A DNA stretch of 64,000 nucleotides, taken from contig CM049310.1 of the NCBI GenBank assembly GCA_026874595.1, positions 46,785,058 through 46,849,057 on the forward strand. Reading direction: 5' to 3'. Under the pieces are notes generated by a model, which had not been told where the DNA came from, searched no databases, and was given only the letters and a program-made list of their open reading frames with translations. Every line of letters begins with the position of its first letter. The stretch's first letter is position 1. Position numbers and translations under genes: made by a program. Of the stretch, positions 38,801 through 53,800 are shown piece by piece. Source of the stretch: Sipunculus nudus (Eukaryota > Annelida > Sipuncula > Golfingiida > Sipunculidae).

Positions 38801-41800
38801 GCAAATAAGTCAAACCACTACTGAGATATGAGTGATTTTAGCCCACAGCAGACGAACAGACGGACACTGTGAAAAAACAGTTGCAGGTGGTCCTTCCAGA
38901 TTTGTAAATGATAAAGAGCTATGTGAGATCTATGCACATGCAAAATTTTGGCCCAATCGGTCAAACGATTCCGGAGATATGAGTTTGGATGTCTGCAACT
39001 TAAACTAGAATGTAGGTGGTGCCACCTATCATAAAATCAAGAAAGCTGTCCAGGATGTATAAACCTGCAAAATTTTAAGCAGATATGTCATACCATCGCC
39101 GAGATATGAGTGATTTTATTTCACGGCAGACAAACAGAAGGACGCTGTGCAAAAACGGCGCCATCTGTTTTGCGTATGATAAAGAGCTATGTGAGATCTA
39201 TACATATGCAAATTTTCAGGAAGATACGTCAAACCAGTCCTGAGATATAAGCATGGATGTCTGCAGTGTGAACTTAAATGTAGGTGGCGCCACCTGTCAT
39301 GAAATCAAGAAAGCTATCCAGGATGCATACGCATGCCGAATTCCAGGTGAATTAGTCAAACCACTGCAGAGATATGAATGATTTTAACCCAAGGCAGATG
39401 AACAGATGGACACTGTGCAAACATGGTTGCAGGTGGCACCACCATTTTTGTGTATGTTATTAAGCTATCCAAGCGCTACATTTGTACAAAAAAATTTTTC
39501 CTGATCAGTCAAACGGTTCCCAAGAAATGTGGGTTTATGTGTGAAAACAGATGCACAAATGGACGCTCAGCAGAGTGGAAAAGTCAGAGGTCAACCAAAA
39601 ATGAGGGTGCAGCAGTTCACATGTGACCCAATCATAATTCCGAATTTAAATAAAATTCCACCCAGTGGTTACGGAGTAATTCTCTGGAAGCCTAAGTGGC
39701 GGCAGCAGCGTCTGACTGAAAACATAGTATCTGCAAAACTGTTTTGGCAGACACAATGAATACCTGGGTCCATTACAAAGATATGTCTCCATTATGAATA
39801 TCGACATCCATTACAAAAAGTTCACTCCATTTTGAATATTTGTGTCTATTACAAAGAGATGTGTCCATAATGAATACCTTTTCCCTTAAAAAAGAGTTTT
39901 TTCTTTTATGAATATATGTGTCCAATACAAACAGCTGTTCATTTTTTTAATTTTTAAGTATCTGTATGATATTAGAAACAGTTGTGTCCATTTGGATCCA
40001 TAAAAAAGACATGCATATGTTATGAACATCTATATCCATTACAAGTACTTCAAAGGGATTTTTCAATTATGAATCTCTATATCCGTAATAATTATATCAC
40101 TGTTCATTATTATGAGTACCTGTATCAATTACAACATGTTGTGTCCATTAGGAATAAATCTATCTGTTACAAACAGTCATGTCCGTTATGAATATTTGTA
40201 TCCATTACAAAGAGTTGTGTCTGTTATAAATATACTATGTGTCCATTGCAAACATCCATGTCAATTGTGTGTGTGTCCGAGTCCAGTAGGGAGAACTGAG
40301 TCCATCCATTAAGCCTCCATTACAATATGGATCTGAACATTATTGTATCCACCAAAACGAAGTTTTACAGATACTATGTTTTGACTTGGTTCCGCTGCCT
40401 CCACTGCCACCGCTGTTTTCATTTCAAGAGAACTTCTCTGAGACAACAGGCTTAAAATTTTGCACAAATGTAGCTCTTGAAAAGCTTTATAACATACACT
40501 AAATGGGGGCGCCACCTGCATCCATTTTTGCACAGCGTCCATTTGTTCATCTGCCTCAGGATGAAATCACTCATATCTCTGCATTGGTTTGACTTATCCA
40601 CCTTAAATTTTGCATGTGTATACATCCTGGACAGTTTTCTTGATTTTGTGACAGGTGGCGCCACCTTCATTCACATTTACACTGCAGACATCCAAGCTCA
40701 TATCTCGGGAACCATTTGACCAATTTGGCCAACATTTTGCATGTGAATACAACTGATATAGCTCTTAATCATACACAAAATTAGTGGCGCCACCTGCCAC
40801 CGTTTTTGCACAGTGTCCTTCTATCTGCTGTGGGATTAAATCACTCATATACAAATAGTGGTTGGACTGATCTGCCTAAAATTTTGCATATGTATACAAC
40901 TTGGACAGCTTTCTGGGTTTTGTGGTAGGTGGTGCAACCTACATACTCATTTGGCTGCAGAAATCCATGCTAATATGCAACACCTCACTCTAATTCCTCT
41001 TGTCATTCAATCCATGCCTCATTTCACCTGTCCAACTCTGATTATGGCTGATACATGTAGTCGCTTGTCGACTACCCTTATTCTAGTTGTAGACTGAACA
41101 TTTGTAATGGATATCAATATTCATAATGAACTTATCTCTCTGTAATAGATTGACATAGTTATTCATAATGGAATCATCTGTATAATGGACAGGGGTATTC
41201 ATAATGGCATCTCATTGTTATTGACACAGGTATTCATAATAGACACAACTCACTAAAATAGACACTGTAGGCATTTATAATGGATTCAACTCTATGTAAT
41301 GGATAGAGATATTTAAAATGAACACAGTTGTTTGTAACTGATTTAGATATTCATAATAGACACAACTCTTATAATGGATACAGCTATAGATAGTGGTCAG
41401 AGTTGGTTCCTTTTTCATAGTCAAACTACGGTTTGAGCAAACCGACTGATGATCGATTATTAATTGGTTCAGACAAATATATGCAAATATCAAAGAAATA
41501 AGCAATTATCTGTGAAACTCTGCCTGCGTTTCCCCGGCAGGTATTCTCCTCTCGTACACGAGTGTAACAATTCTGCCACATATAAAGACAATAAGACTAA
41601 TTTAAGGATCAATTTTAAAGACGGGTAATATCTTATATATGGAAATCAAGAGCGTCTAAGAATGTTAGGCCTATAGAGAGCTGTTTTTTTCTAGCACATG
41701 AAGGCAGATTTAACGGGTCCAGGTGCGCTTAGGGCAGATGATACAAAAAAAATTGCAGACTAGTCCAAAAAAAATTCCAGCTGAAATCCAAATACTCGAC

Positions 41801-44800
41801 TGGCCGGGTTAGCCCCAAAAAAGACTTTTTAAGAAGGGCCTAAACAGTGGCACCTGGCATCGGTTGAATAGATTATTTCTAAGAGAATCTCGCAAAATTG
41901 GCATAGACCTGGAGAATTTATGGAGTATTTAACGCCCTCCCGCCAACATTTTGCTATGTACATCTTGTTAGAAAACTCTCCGCTAATTCTGCAGCTCCGT
42001 GCGAGTTGTCAAATAATAAGTTTTATAAGTCCTCCCTTCTCGCATCTACCGTGTCATACTCAGTTACATACGGAAGTTATTTGGGAACACAAACTCATTA
42101 TATGAAGTGAGGAATGTGGTAAAAAATTGAAGAATAAATTTTGCCTTTAACATAAAGGCATTCTGGAAAGAATACAATCATTATTATGATGTAATCAATA
42201 GTTGCCTTTGGTAATCGAGCGCTTGAAAGTGGCAGCAAACTGACTGACTTTCGATAAAACTCGATGATCGGCCCACCACTAGCTATAGATCACGGAAGAC
42301 CAGAGCAAGAACCTTGCAGCAGTTGAGCATTGCATCCATTAACAGGCTGTATAAGACTGTAGCTGAGCACCTCAGCACTGTCAGTATGATAGCCAGGGAA
42401 TGCTGGGCTGTTTGGTTCCTGGGTAGATCTGTTGGTTAACTGTACCTGGCATGTTTCAACAGGAGGCTCCTGTGGCCAGATATATCAGTCGGGACAGCTT
42501 AACAGTTTTCATCCCCACTTCCCGCAGGTGTTTCAGGATACCTCGCCCAGGCATCATGAATGCTATCAATAAAAAATTCAAGTAGACTGAGGTACCAGAA
42601 AGTCCCCAATAAAATATGCATATCATACAAGGAAAATGTCATTATCAAGCTGGAGAAAATTGTATGTAGTCCACCTGTGATTTACATTTGGGGTATCACG
42701 GTGAATCTGATTGGGAGCATCATGAAAAATGACGCAGAGTGAGTGATAATAGGGCCATTTACGCGAAGTTGTCTGCTTTCTGAAATTACCCATATAATTG
42801 TGAAATACTGATCTTTTTCCAAATACATGTAAACTGCTAAAATTGATTGTTGAACTATTTAAACAAAAAAAAGCTTCCAGGGGCACCTGCTTGCTGCTGC
42901 CTTATGTGACCACATCCCCAGCCATTGTATCATTCATCAGAACGTTTTGGAAAAACAAATAAAACATATTAAGTATTTACTGTTTGTTGTATCTGAATAA
43001 GTGACAATCCTGGATTTTTTGCCAAATTCTATCATATAAGGTAGGAGTTTTGGGTGGGTTTGAGCTAAATTTGTGTGTTTTCTGTTGGGGACTAAAGCGG
43101 AAGTATTTTGTGTGCATCAATGAGTAAACAATTAATTTGAGCAAAAATGGGCTGCGTATTCTAATGAGGCAGCGTGTTCTGTTGAGAACTTAGCAGTAGT
43201 AGTTGTTGCAGTAGTGGTCTGAAAGCATCCTTCAGTGAGCACTTACCTTCACCAGTGTCAAAACCATTTGTGTTTCATTAACTGAACTGACGTATCTGCT
43301 TCAAAGAGCAGTGTCAATTCTTCTTTGACAAAAATTAATATCACTTATAGTTCAGAATTACTCCACCAGGCCTCAGCAACTTGTGTTGGTATCTATTTTA
43401 TTTTACTTTTACTCAGTATTTCTATATATTTTAAGATATTTATAAACAGACCAACAAACAGGCCTGCACCCACATCTGATTTGAGATAACTGGATAATTC
43501 AATAAATTACTTTATTGTTCAACAAGCAAATAAAAATATTGATTGATAGAGTGACACATAGACAGGTGAAAATGAGGCCTCATATTATTTTTAGGTAAAC
43601 ACTCTGTCCATGGAGGGAATAAACCTAGCGTGAGGCCATAATGATGCTAATGCCAAGTAAAATGAAAGATAGAATTAATGACAAATTGTTAACCATTCAG
43701 AGGAAAATGGAGTGGGATGGACCAGGGAATATCCTGTTTTTGCCTTGTCATGTTAAAACCACCATGTGTTAAATTAATTTCATTTGAATAATAGCATGTC
43801 CTCTGTTGTGTTAAGTTTATAGACACAGTTGTGATTAAAATAGTTGCGTGCTGATAGATTCTATTCAGAGTTGAAGATATATTGATAGTAACATCCTTTG
43901 GCAGAGTATAGAGTATCATCATTTATGATGTATCAATGACATTGTTTGATATTCTATAACATGATTTCAGTGTCGTGTTTAGGGAAGAATGAGAATCTGG
44001 GAAGATCCAAAATCTTCCCAGAAAAATGAGAATTGTTGATTTTATTTCTTTCATAGTAATTATGAACTGTTCAACTAGTTTCAAGAATAAGTAAACACAT
44101 AAATATGTGAATAAAATAATTGAAGCTTACAATTTTAAATTGAGATAAGTGATATATATATATATATATATGTATAACAATTTTCTTCTTTTTTTTGTAT
44201 TATTATTATAATAATAGCTAGGACTGATTCTTGGTAATAAGTTGCCAGAAAATAATAAGCTGGGAAAAAATTAGAATTCCCATTCTTCCCAGTAAAAACC
44301 AGAATTCTCAATTGTCACAGGAAAGAAGAGAATCAAGTTCTTGTATGAATTGATTCCCATTCTTTCCAGGAAAAATGAGAATTCTCTTTTTCCTGGGAAA
44401 AACAAGAATTTTCATTTTTTCCCAGGAGGATCCTTGATCTTCCCTGATTCTAATTCTTCCCTTGACATTTATATTACATAACATTTACATTGCATTGTGA
44501 ATCACAGGGCTCAACATTAATGGTCAACTGCTTGCCCAGGGCAAGTGAAAGTTCCAGAAAATAGTGATAGGGTAACTAGAAGTTGCCTTGTACTTGCCCG
44601 ACTGGGCAAGTGGGTCCAACATAATCCTTAACCCAAGGCCTGGAATAGGATCTTTGTGTTCTTTAATACAGTCAGTCATATTTGTAGGGCAAGTAAATAT
44701 TCATGTAGGACAAGTAAAAGCTAGATGTTATTCAGTAAATAATAAGGAAGGTCACAGTACAGATGTACAACCCCACATTTTCTCTCTCCCTATACTCTTT

Positions 44801-47800
44801 AGATTATCATTCCTTGTGTACTTGTAAGTGTAAATAAATAGGGATCTCAAAGATACAATAATTTTCAAAATGCACCAGAAAATGAACTTTTTATCACATC
44901 TCAGGCCTGCATGTGTTGTACTCATGACCCAGTCTACATTTGCTTTTGGTCCTGATGCATACGTAGAGGCTATTTTAAGACTGTCAGTAGGTTGCTGTTC
45001 AGATCTATAGCCAGAGGCTTGTTGATTCCTCAGTCACAAACCCACAGTCAATACATGTTGTAGTCTAAAAGCAAAGCCTTGCCAGCTGATGTTTTATTGT
45101 CTATAGTAGAAAGGAAAGGATATAAGATGTTTTAATGGCTTGGAGCCTTGATTAAATAAAATTTAAATGAGTATCTATAATACACAGAAAGTTAAAAGGT
45201 CTGGTGTGTATAGATTTCATTCATCGATTTTCTGACCATTTTATTTCTTAAATTAAACACACTGTATGTTCATTGTCTTCAGCTCAGCTTGACCAAAAAT
45301 AATATTGTGTCTTTGTACAGTCAGCAATCTGGGCATTACTGAGGGACATATCTTACCCATGTGACCTAAGGGCTGGTACAAACCTTTCAGCTAGTAAACC
45401 TCTCCTCATAAACATCATCAATTTCTAACATAATTCATGATTTGTAAATAATTAACCATATGCAGTGATAAAAATTTTAGCCTAGTAAGCATAAATTTGA
45501 AATAAATTTGTTCTTCTGTCAGATTGTATCATCATGGAACAAAATCAAGGAAACTGCTTTACAAAGGTTCAGTTTTGCAAGCTGTGAAATTTCACTGTCA
45601 GGTCTTAACTGTATATTATAACATTCAGTCACTTGACTGAACGTTTGGCAGCTGTAAACTGCAGTAGCATGAGATCAGAGGTCCAGCCTGCACTTCATAC
45701 ATTTGGTACAATTTATATGCCTCCTATACCATAGCTAAAAATTGGTAGCCTTGAATCAGAAATATAACAGCTATATTATATATAGGTATTGCCTCAGTAA
45801 CATCTATATCTTAATTACCATGATAACTGTGAAAAAAACTCACTCCTTCAGAAATGTCTTCACATCTTTTATCAATGTTTCGCTAATAACTATAAATATT
45901 TTCTTTCTTTTGATAAATCAGTATGTGCTGTATGTGTTGTTCACTGTAACGTTATCCTGCCTTTTTCTGTAATTTCAAGTTCTTTGTTGATATTATAATA
46001 TCACAAGTTGTGCTGACCAGATGATTTAAATAAAAATGCACTTGGTAATTTCTGTAAACAGTACATATTTGTATGTACCAAAACTTATATATAGTTTTTT
46101 TGTGTTTATAATTTAACTTTTGAATAATGTTTAAGACAGATAATATAAGGCCAAAAAAATTAAAGGTATGGTTCTCAGGCACCACCCGCTTCAATTTTAA
46201 ACTCTTGCATCAAAACTTTGCTCCGACATTTCTTTCAAGAAGATAAAACCATACAATTTCCTTTGTTTTGTTGTGCTTTTACCTATTTAGCAAAATTAAA
46301 CTGTTATTTTCATGCTTTTCCCTTATCATTTGACATTTTTATCGAATAAATTTAAAATAAAAAAAGCGCCCGCCCGTATTGAATCATGAAACAATGTGCC
46401 TGAGAACCATACTTTTTTTTTTATTTTGGCCTAATTATTTACAAATTTGGGCCTTGAATAGTTGGGAACAGTTCCATATGTGCCCTCAGGTTGCTCATAC
46501 CATATATTTCCCTGAAATTACTGATGAATTTGGCATTATTGGTGAAACTTTGTGAAGGGTCTATCATAGCCGTATGTATCAGAACTCTGCCACTGTATTT
46601 AGCCAGTGAACTTAGCCCATGGGAAACCCATCCCGAATAAACCTTGCCAAAGTTAAGTAGACCTGTCATGACACAAGAATGGGTAAAATATTAGTATTAT
46701 AACTGATCCTGATTTGTAGTGGACCAATAAACTGTGGTTGGCTTTATATTCTCAAGGCTGAAATTTGCGATTTCTTCATTTTGAAGGTTTCGCTAGGGTT
46801 CCAATTTTGCCATTGCACCAGAAACTATAAATTTAAAGTACAGTAGTATTTGATTTGATTTTAAAGTTAGAATGAATCCTACAATACCTCTTTAATTACT
46901 GGTTCAGTCAGTAACGTAGGACTTGTATCACAGTTGATATAGCCTCCTTGAGTACGGCATGTTTTACAATAATTAATGCTTGGATGTTTAGGCCAATTTT
47001 GATACCATGTACAGAAAGGTTTTCTGATTAGGTTGTTTCCAGAGGTCATCACATTTGCTGGGACATCATATTACTGATAGTTTTATATTTGTGATTATTT
47101 TACATTCACATATATCGGTAAATTAAAACCCTCCTGAATAAAAAGGCAACCAGAGTCTTAAATTTAGAATATTAATGCATTACAAATTGAATAAGTTATA
47201 CATTTTAGAATAGCTGCATGTTGCATCTAGACTTGGCTGAACAGAAGACCCTGATTTTAACATGAATTGTAACACCTGTGTATGAACCACCTGTATGTAA
47301 CAAGCTGCCAAGGTACAGTGTATGGTATAACAAAAAGCTCATGTGTAACAGCAGTTACTGATGGTGTTTGGCACAGGATCAAGTATGGACATTGTGATCC
47401 TGGTGAAATGTGTAGCATCCCAACCTCAATTCAATCCAGACTAATTATTTTAAAGTTAAAATAAATGAAAATCAGTTGACTTAATTTTGATACATTACAC
47501 CTTAGCTTGACTGTATCACTGACTTCACAGGTAGCTTAAATTGTTGTTGCAATATTTCCGGGGACAATGTCCTACTAATAAAAACTTTTGCAGGACACTT
47601 TCAGTTCTCTTTATTATGTAGGTTACTTGTTCTACATTTGGACAATAACTTGTATTTTTGTATTGAAAGTTATACATCATGTCGAAGTGAATAATACTTT
47701 AGGTTTCATCAGAAAATGGATCTTGTACAAAGACTGGGAAAGAGAGATAGTTATTCAGATATAATCTTCAGATGTCCATACAGTAGAAGCATTCTTTCTT

Positions 47801-50800
47801 AACTTTAGGGATGATCTTTAAGTTAAAATATTTGACATTTACAGTTTATTGTTATGGGAAACACTTCCAGCTGAGCCTTGAGGGCCAAAGGGCATTTGTT
47901 ATAAATGTTCTTATGTGCTCAAGTAGTTGCATTCTAGAGGAGGGAATCAGCACTCAAGCCATGTGCACATAAAAATCAGTCATACATTTTATTTTTTTTT
48001 TCTTAAGCTGTATATTGCAAATGCTCTGTATTTAGTGTGCTCAGGTAGCGGCATTCTGTAGTAGGTATGATAAGCACTTCAAGTCATGTACACAGACAAA
48101 CCTGTTGCACATGTATATAAATATTAAGTAGGGTTTTGTGGGAGGTACTTAGGAGACAAAAATGTTAACGTGGAGTGTTAGGCTGGGAGTGGAGAGGATC
48201 AAAGCTAAGGAACACAGAGGTCATGGTAGAGGGAGGGTAAAGGTCAAAGGAGAGGTCGTGAGGGAGGGAAGGTAAAGGTCACTGCAGAACAACCTGTCAG
48301 GTTTAATTAGTGCAACATGAGACACCTGTAAATCTCTTCATCATCTTCAGGTATACTACATACAGGGTAACAATGATTGAACCCCTTTGGTTAAGAAGGT
48401 CATATCTCCCAGTTATGTTAGATTAAGGCATTATATTGTCCAATTCTGTATGGCTAGATATCTGTGGGTGTATTGAATACTTTAAGGAAGGATAGTTTTG
48501 ATTACAATGAAATTGTGTGAGTATGTGTGTGTGGTGTTGGGGATCTTGGAGTAGGGAATTTAGAGTCCGATAACACTTGATCTTTGAATGCAGATCTTTT
48601 GTTTGATTTTATTTCTCTCTTGATAAAATGATCAGCCACACCTATTACCAATTGGTGGACATTTTTTGTACTATTATATGGAACTGAATCAAGTAAGGCA
48701 TGATGATATTAAGTAATATTCATATATTTTGCTCCTAAATAAAATATGTATGGAACTTGCAGAGGTATGGAGTTCTCCTAACTATGGGAGTTTTTTTTTA
48801 TAATTTTAAATATATAAAAAGATCTCTTAGATATTTATAAAAAAAGTCTGTCTTAATTTACCACATACTTTGAGATTTTCAAACATAAGTATGCATTACT
48901 TATTATAGCAAATATAAATTAAACAACATAAGGACAATATCAATAAAGTACTATAATAAGTATTATTATTTCCTCAAATGGAAACATTTTTTGAAAAGTT
49001 GCCCAATTTTAAAGACATGAAACAATGTATTTCATATTATTTTATAAAATTTCCAAAGAATTCAAATAAATTTGTCTTAGTCTCAGTTTCCATTAGTGTT
49101 CAATAGCTTTTAAGCGTAAATCCATAAAAATAGTAAGACAGAAAAAACAAATGAAAAACCAGCTTTCTTTCGTCAGCATAGATCATTACAAACCCTTGTC
49201 ACATTTTGCACACTTAACACACAATTGAGCGGCAGCCTTGAGTGTGATATAGGCAAATAAATGTGTTGCCAGCAGCAGTAGTTATGGGATGTGCCATACA
49301 GAGAGGTCTAAAGGCATATCAGAAAGTCATCTACTTAAGAGCTAAAAACAAGCCAGCTAGGTCAAGTATGCAGGCTTGTGGGTGTTAGTGTGCTGTAAAT
49401 CAGAAGTAACTGTTACATGGTTACTGCTTGTGTGGCTGAGAGCCAGAGAAACAGTTAATATTTCCCTGTGCAAATATTCTTAAATAAGTTAATTCAAATA
49501 TGCTCACTATAGAGATCTCATGAGGGCGTTCTCCGGAAAATCCATGCAGTTTAAATGCATGTGGTACTGGGTTGTCACTATTAATTTATGAAAAAATGAG
49601 TGCTCAGCACCTTTTAAACACCATGTAGATATTTATCAACAGGCATCTTATGTACCACAACTTTTACTTTCATTTGTTTTGTTTAGGCCAGAATTATAAA
49701 ATTTATTGTTTTACAAAATATTTTGTGGAGGAGCTGAGCTAGGATGATAGAATTTCCTTTTTGAATTTGAACTGTCAAACAATTCTGTAACATGTATGAT
49801 GTAATCCATAAATACAAACATGCCTCAGTGATAACTCTGAAACAAATTTTAGACTCATATGAGACTTCAAGCTTGATTGAACTTTCAAAAATAGTAGTTA
49901 TAAAAACTTTACCAGGAGCAAACAAATATTGCTCCAGGTGTGAGATTTGTAGGCCTACTCTGCTTATATTCACTGCATACAGGTATTCTCCACCATATAT
50001 CACCAGACTGTGACTAATGAGGATTAATTAGCTCCAGCGTAGTGATGAAAGTCCTCGTGGTTCAGTGCAGTTTTATTCCATGGTGAAACAGATGTACATA
50101 AAAAGAGATTGACGCTTATGTCAGTGATGCTGCCGTTGACCATAGGTTGATGCTGATGCAATATGGAGATCTGATTCTTTTATTATACTAAGAAGGTCTT
50201 TCCACTGTTGGAGGTATTTCAGGTCCATATAGTATAATATAAAATAGTTCAGTCTCCCTTCAGCTGGCAAAGATGACCATATGTATCTTTATACTTAAAT
50301 CCTTGCAGATAATCAGCTCATATAAAACACCTACATACAAAGATTGAATGTACTGGTAATTTAGAAAATATCAAGAAGGTATGATTGACTCACCTAATTA
50401 AATATCTAATTTTGTAAGCTTGAAAAGTTGTAAGCTACATATATACTTTGCTTGGAGGATTTCATCCATAAAAATAGCTGCTTTGCTATATACACCTTGC
50501 ATCATATGATAAACTATTCGTCACACCTTGAAATGAAATAATTAACTAATTTTACCCTGATACATGAATTTATTTTCTAATCTGTTAAAGGTAGATTGTC
50601 TGCAATGTAGAATGGGTAACTGTACAGTATGTAACTGCAGGTATGTTTCCATGTGCATGTATATGCGTGTGTGTGTATATGCATGAAAAGTAGGTGTATT
50701 TCCATGTGCGCATATATGCATATATGCGTTAACTGGCAGATTATTTTATTTGCACAGTGGATTGAGCAGGCCTTCCACAAAAAAATGCTGAATTGACCTT

Positions 50801-53800
50801 GTTTTACCCTGAATTCCCGAGTTCACGCAGACCCTATGCGTGAAAATCACTCTTTTGGTGATTTTCACGCATATACACACATACTCATATAAGCTGACGG
50901 ACACACGGAAACACCCCAGTTACAAAATCATATGAGCCATTATTGCACATGGAAACAGACCTGTACACTGAATAAGGTTCAACAGGTAGAGTACACTGCT
51001 ATGTTCACCTGAAGGGGGGGGGGGGGTCCGCTCTAGCTGAGGTCTGTTTCTGTTTAGCTAAGTAGTCAATCCTGGAATGTAGAATGTTTTTTACCTGCGC
51101 AGCTTCTTCTGGATTTAGTTCTTAATATCACTCCCTGTTACCTGGTGTTCATGCCTCAGTGGGCTGGATGAAGAGACTCTAGCACTAAGTAATAAATAAT
51201 TGGCAATAACATGAGAACATCTGGAAATCAGGTTTCCATCTGGTATACTGGTTCAACTTATGAGATGCTGTAATAAATATGCCTTCTTACCTGCTAGCAT
51301 AAGTGTCATTTCTTCTTGCATAGCTTTGTGGAAACACAATTTTTTTAGGTTTTTCTTTGATATCTATTTTAGCTGATTTTAATCCACTATGATATATAGA
51401 TGTTATTGGTAGGAATTCGTTTTAAAATCATTTTTGATGAGATGATAAATGACTGTTTATCAGTTATTAATGGATTATTTTATATATACTTTTTTAGAGC
51501 TTTAAATTGCTGAATAGAATTACTTATATACTTTAAAATATCAACTAAGCAAATTCAGTCTGAATTGCACATCATGCTGAAGGGTCAAATCAACATTCGT
51601 TTCCTTTACAACTGTGTGCTGCCCAAGGTTTGGTTGTAATGCTTTTCGCTAATTTGTGTCCAGTTTCTCTTTTATCTCTGACAAAATCAGAATATTTTTT
51701 TTGATAGTATGACTTCCTTGCATGTGTATATATAATTGTTAATGGATGATTATGCAAATGATCAACCAGTTTAATTGATTATGAAATAAAATTACCAATA
51801 ATCAATATAATCAATTAATTGGCACACCACCAATATAATTGGTGTCTCTTTGTCTGTCTGGTGCTGTATAATCAACTTTGTAAATTCATTACCATTTTTG
51901 CAGAGTTCTCTGTTGTGTGACATGTAAATTTTATTTTAAAATATGTTAAATCATATGCAGATATTTGGTTTTCTTCACCAGAAACAAAACCATCAACAAA
52001 TTTTATTGAAATTCTCAAAATAACTTTTTTTAGGAACAGAAACAAACAGAAGGACAGGTACACTGAAGGATAGACAGACATGCATGAAGAGCCCGTACCT
52101 TCGTCTAACTTTATGTGTTGATTACAGTGTAGTGAATAAGTGTCAGGTTGTGCTGTCAAAATCTGCGGTCTATAGGTGGAATACACAAGGGTAGACAAAA
52201 AAAGTAATTTCTACATTATTTATCATAAAATTTATGTTTAACCCACTATAAATTTCGGTTGAGGGTACGGTCATCCCCAAAGTGTTCCCCCGGCCTCTGC
52301 TTAGAAGACACAGGTCCAATGGCCACCTAACTCTCCAGAGAGATTCCCACCTGGAGGCTGTCTCAGGAGTTCACTTTCCTGTTGTATTTCCATGCTCTGA
52401 TACTGTATAAATTTCAAAACCGCTCATGGGGGTTGCCTTTTTACATACAGACTTACACCCAGATGTTGCAATTTGCATTGTCAGAATTAAATGTATGGCA
52501 CTAGTACATAGTAACATGACAATCATAATGCTTAACAATGTAACTGGTATATCTCGTATAAAGTGTTTCCTGTGGGCAGAGGTTGTCTAAATTGCTTAAT
52601 TACTTATTAAGAGCATCCAGTATTACTGGTTCTTCTAAATGTAAGGAACCTACTGATACCAGCAGTTAACAAGAACCTTGCTGTATAGCCATATTGCCCA
52701 CAGGTAAATACACCACCCTTCAAAGCACTACCTGTATCTAATACATCTTCACTGTACCTGCCTGCAGGGATAGCAGTTAGGTGGCAGGGCTAACAGTACT
52801 GCACATACAGCTAACAGTGCTGCAGGTAGGTCTATACCAGGTGCTGTCAGTTATAGACAGTGCCTGTATGTGTACTGCCAGGTGCTGGAGGCAGGAAACC
52901 AGTCTAATTACAAAACAAGCATAGCCTTTTGTACAAAAAGGTTACATTCTTGAAGAGGGTCACAAGTGTACAAGTATAGGAGGGCGTTACAAGTCTACAT
53001 GTATGTCACAGAGTAACTATCAACAAACAGAACCAGTCACTGAAACCCTGCCTGCTATGATAACAGTCCAAATAGGCTTGCTAGCTGGCTGTACATGCTG
53101 TGCTATGGCTGCCAGATGCAGTGGTTTCTCCTGCATTGGTGGGATTGCCAGTGGTTTACCATGTAGCCAGTTGTTGTAATAAGTTCTGAATGAACACATT
53201 CTGCTTCAGTTGATCAGTCTTTGCAATATATTTATGCTTTATTGAAATATTTCATTTTTAACAGTAATAAGACATACTTGTCTATAATCCTTTGGTACAC
53301 ACTAATAAAGGGGCTTATGAAGAAAACAATGATCGCTCGTAAAGTTCGAGATTGAGTTCTGCACCCAGGATTGACTAGGTTTTTGTTGCTGGCATCGGTG
53401 TCAGTTTTTATCCTGCTAGGCCTCTGTGGCTGTGGATGCTGTGGCTTTCCTCAGGTCACCAGTATGGGTAAAATGGTGGCGGTCCCTTGCGGATTCCTGC
53501 TCTGCTTGGTGGCATCCCGTCTAACTGCTCCTTCTATATCTAAATCTTAAAATTAGCTCAGGGAGTGCGCAGGGCTGAAGTCTTTACTACAGCAACCTGT
53601 AGCTGCTTGATAAAGCAGAAACATCTTCAGTCATTCTGATAAAGGCAACCTGGTGTTGAAAGTACCTACAAAAGTCATGGACTCTTAGGCCAAAAAAAAT
53701 TAAAGGTATGGTTCTCAGGCACCGCCCGCATCAATTTTAAACCCCCGCATCAAAACTTTTTATTTTGATTTTCAACAAAAACTTTCCAATTTTGAGCTGC

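Noticed and set aside
53330-53640. Possible SINE with a TTCGAGATTGAGTTC head
   Set aside because: The B-box match is weak and no A-box, tail or target duplication could be identified.
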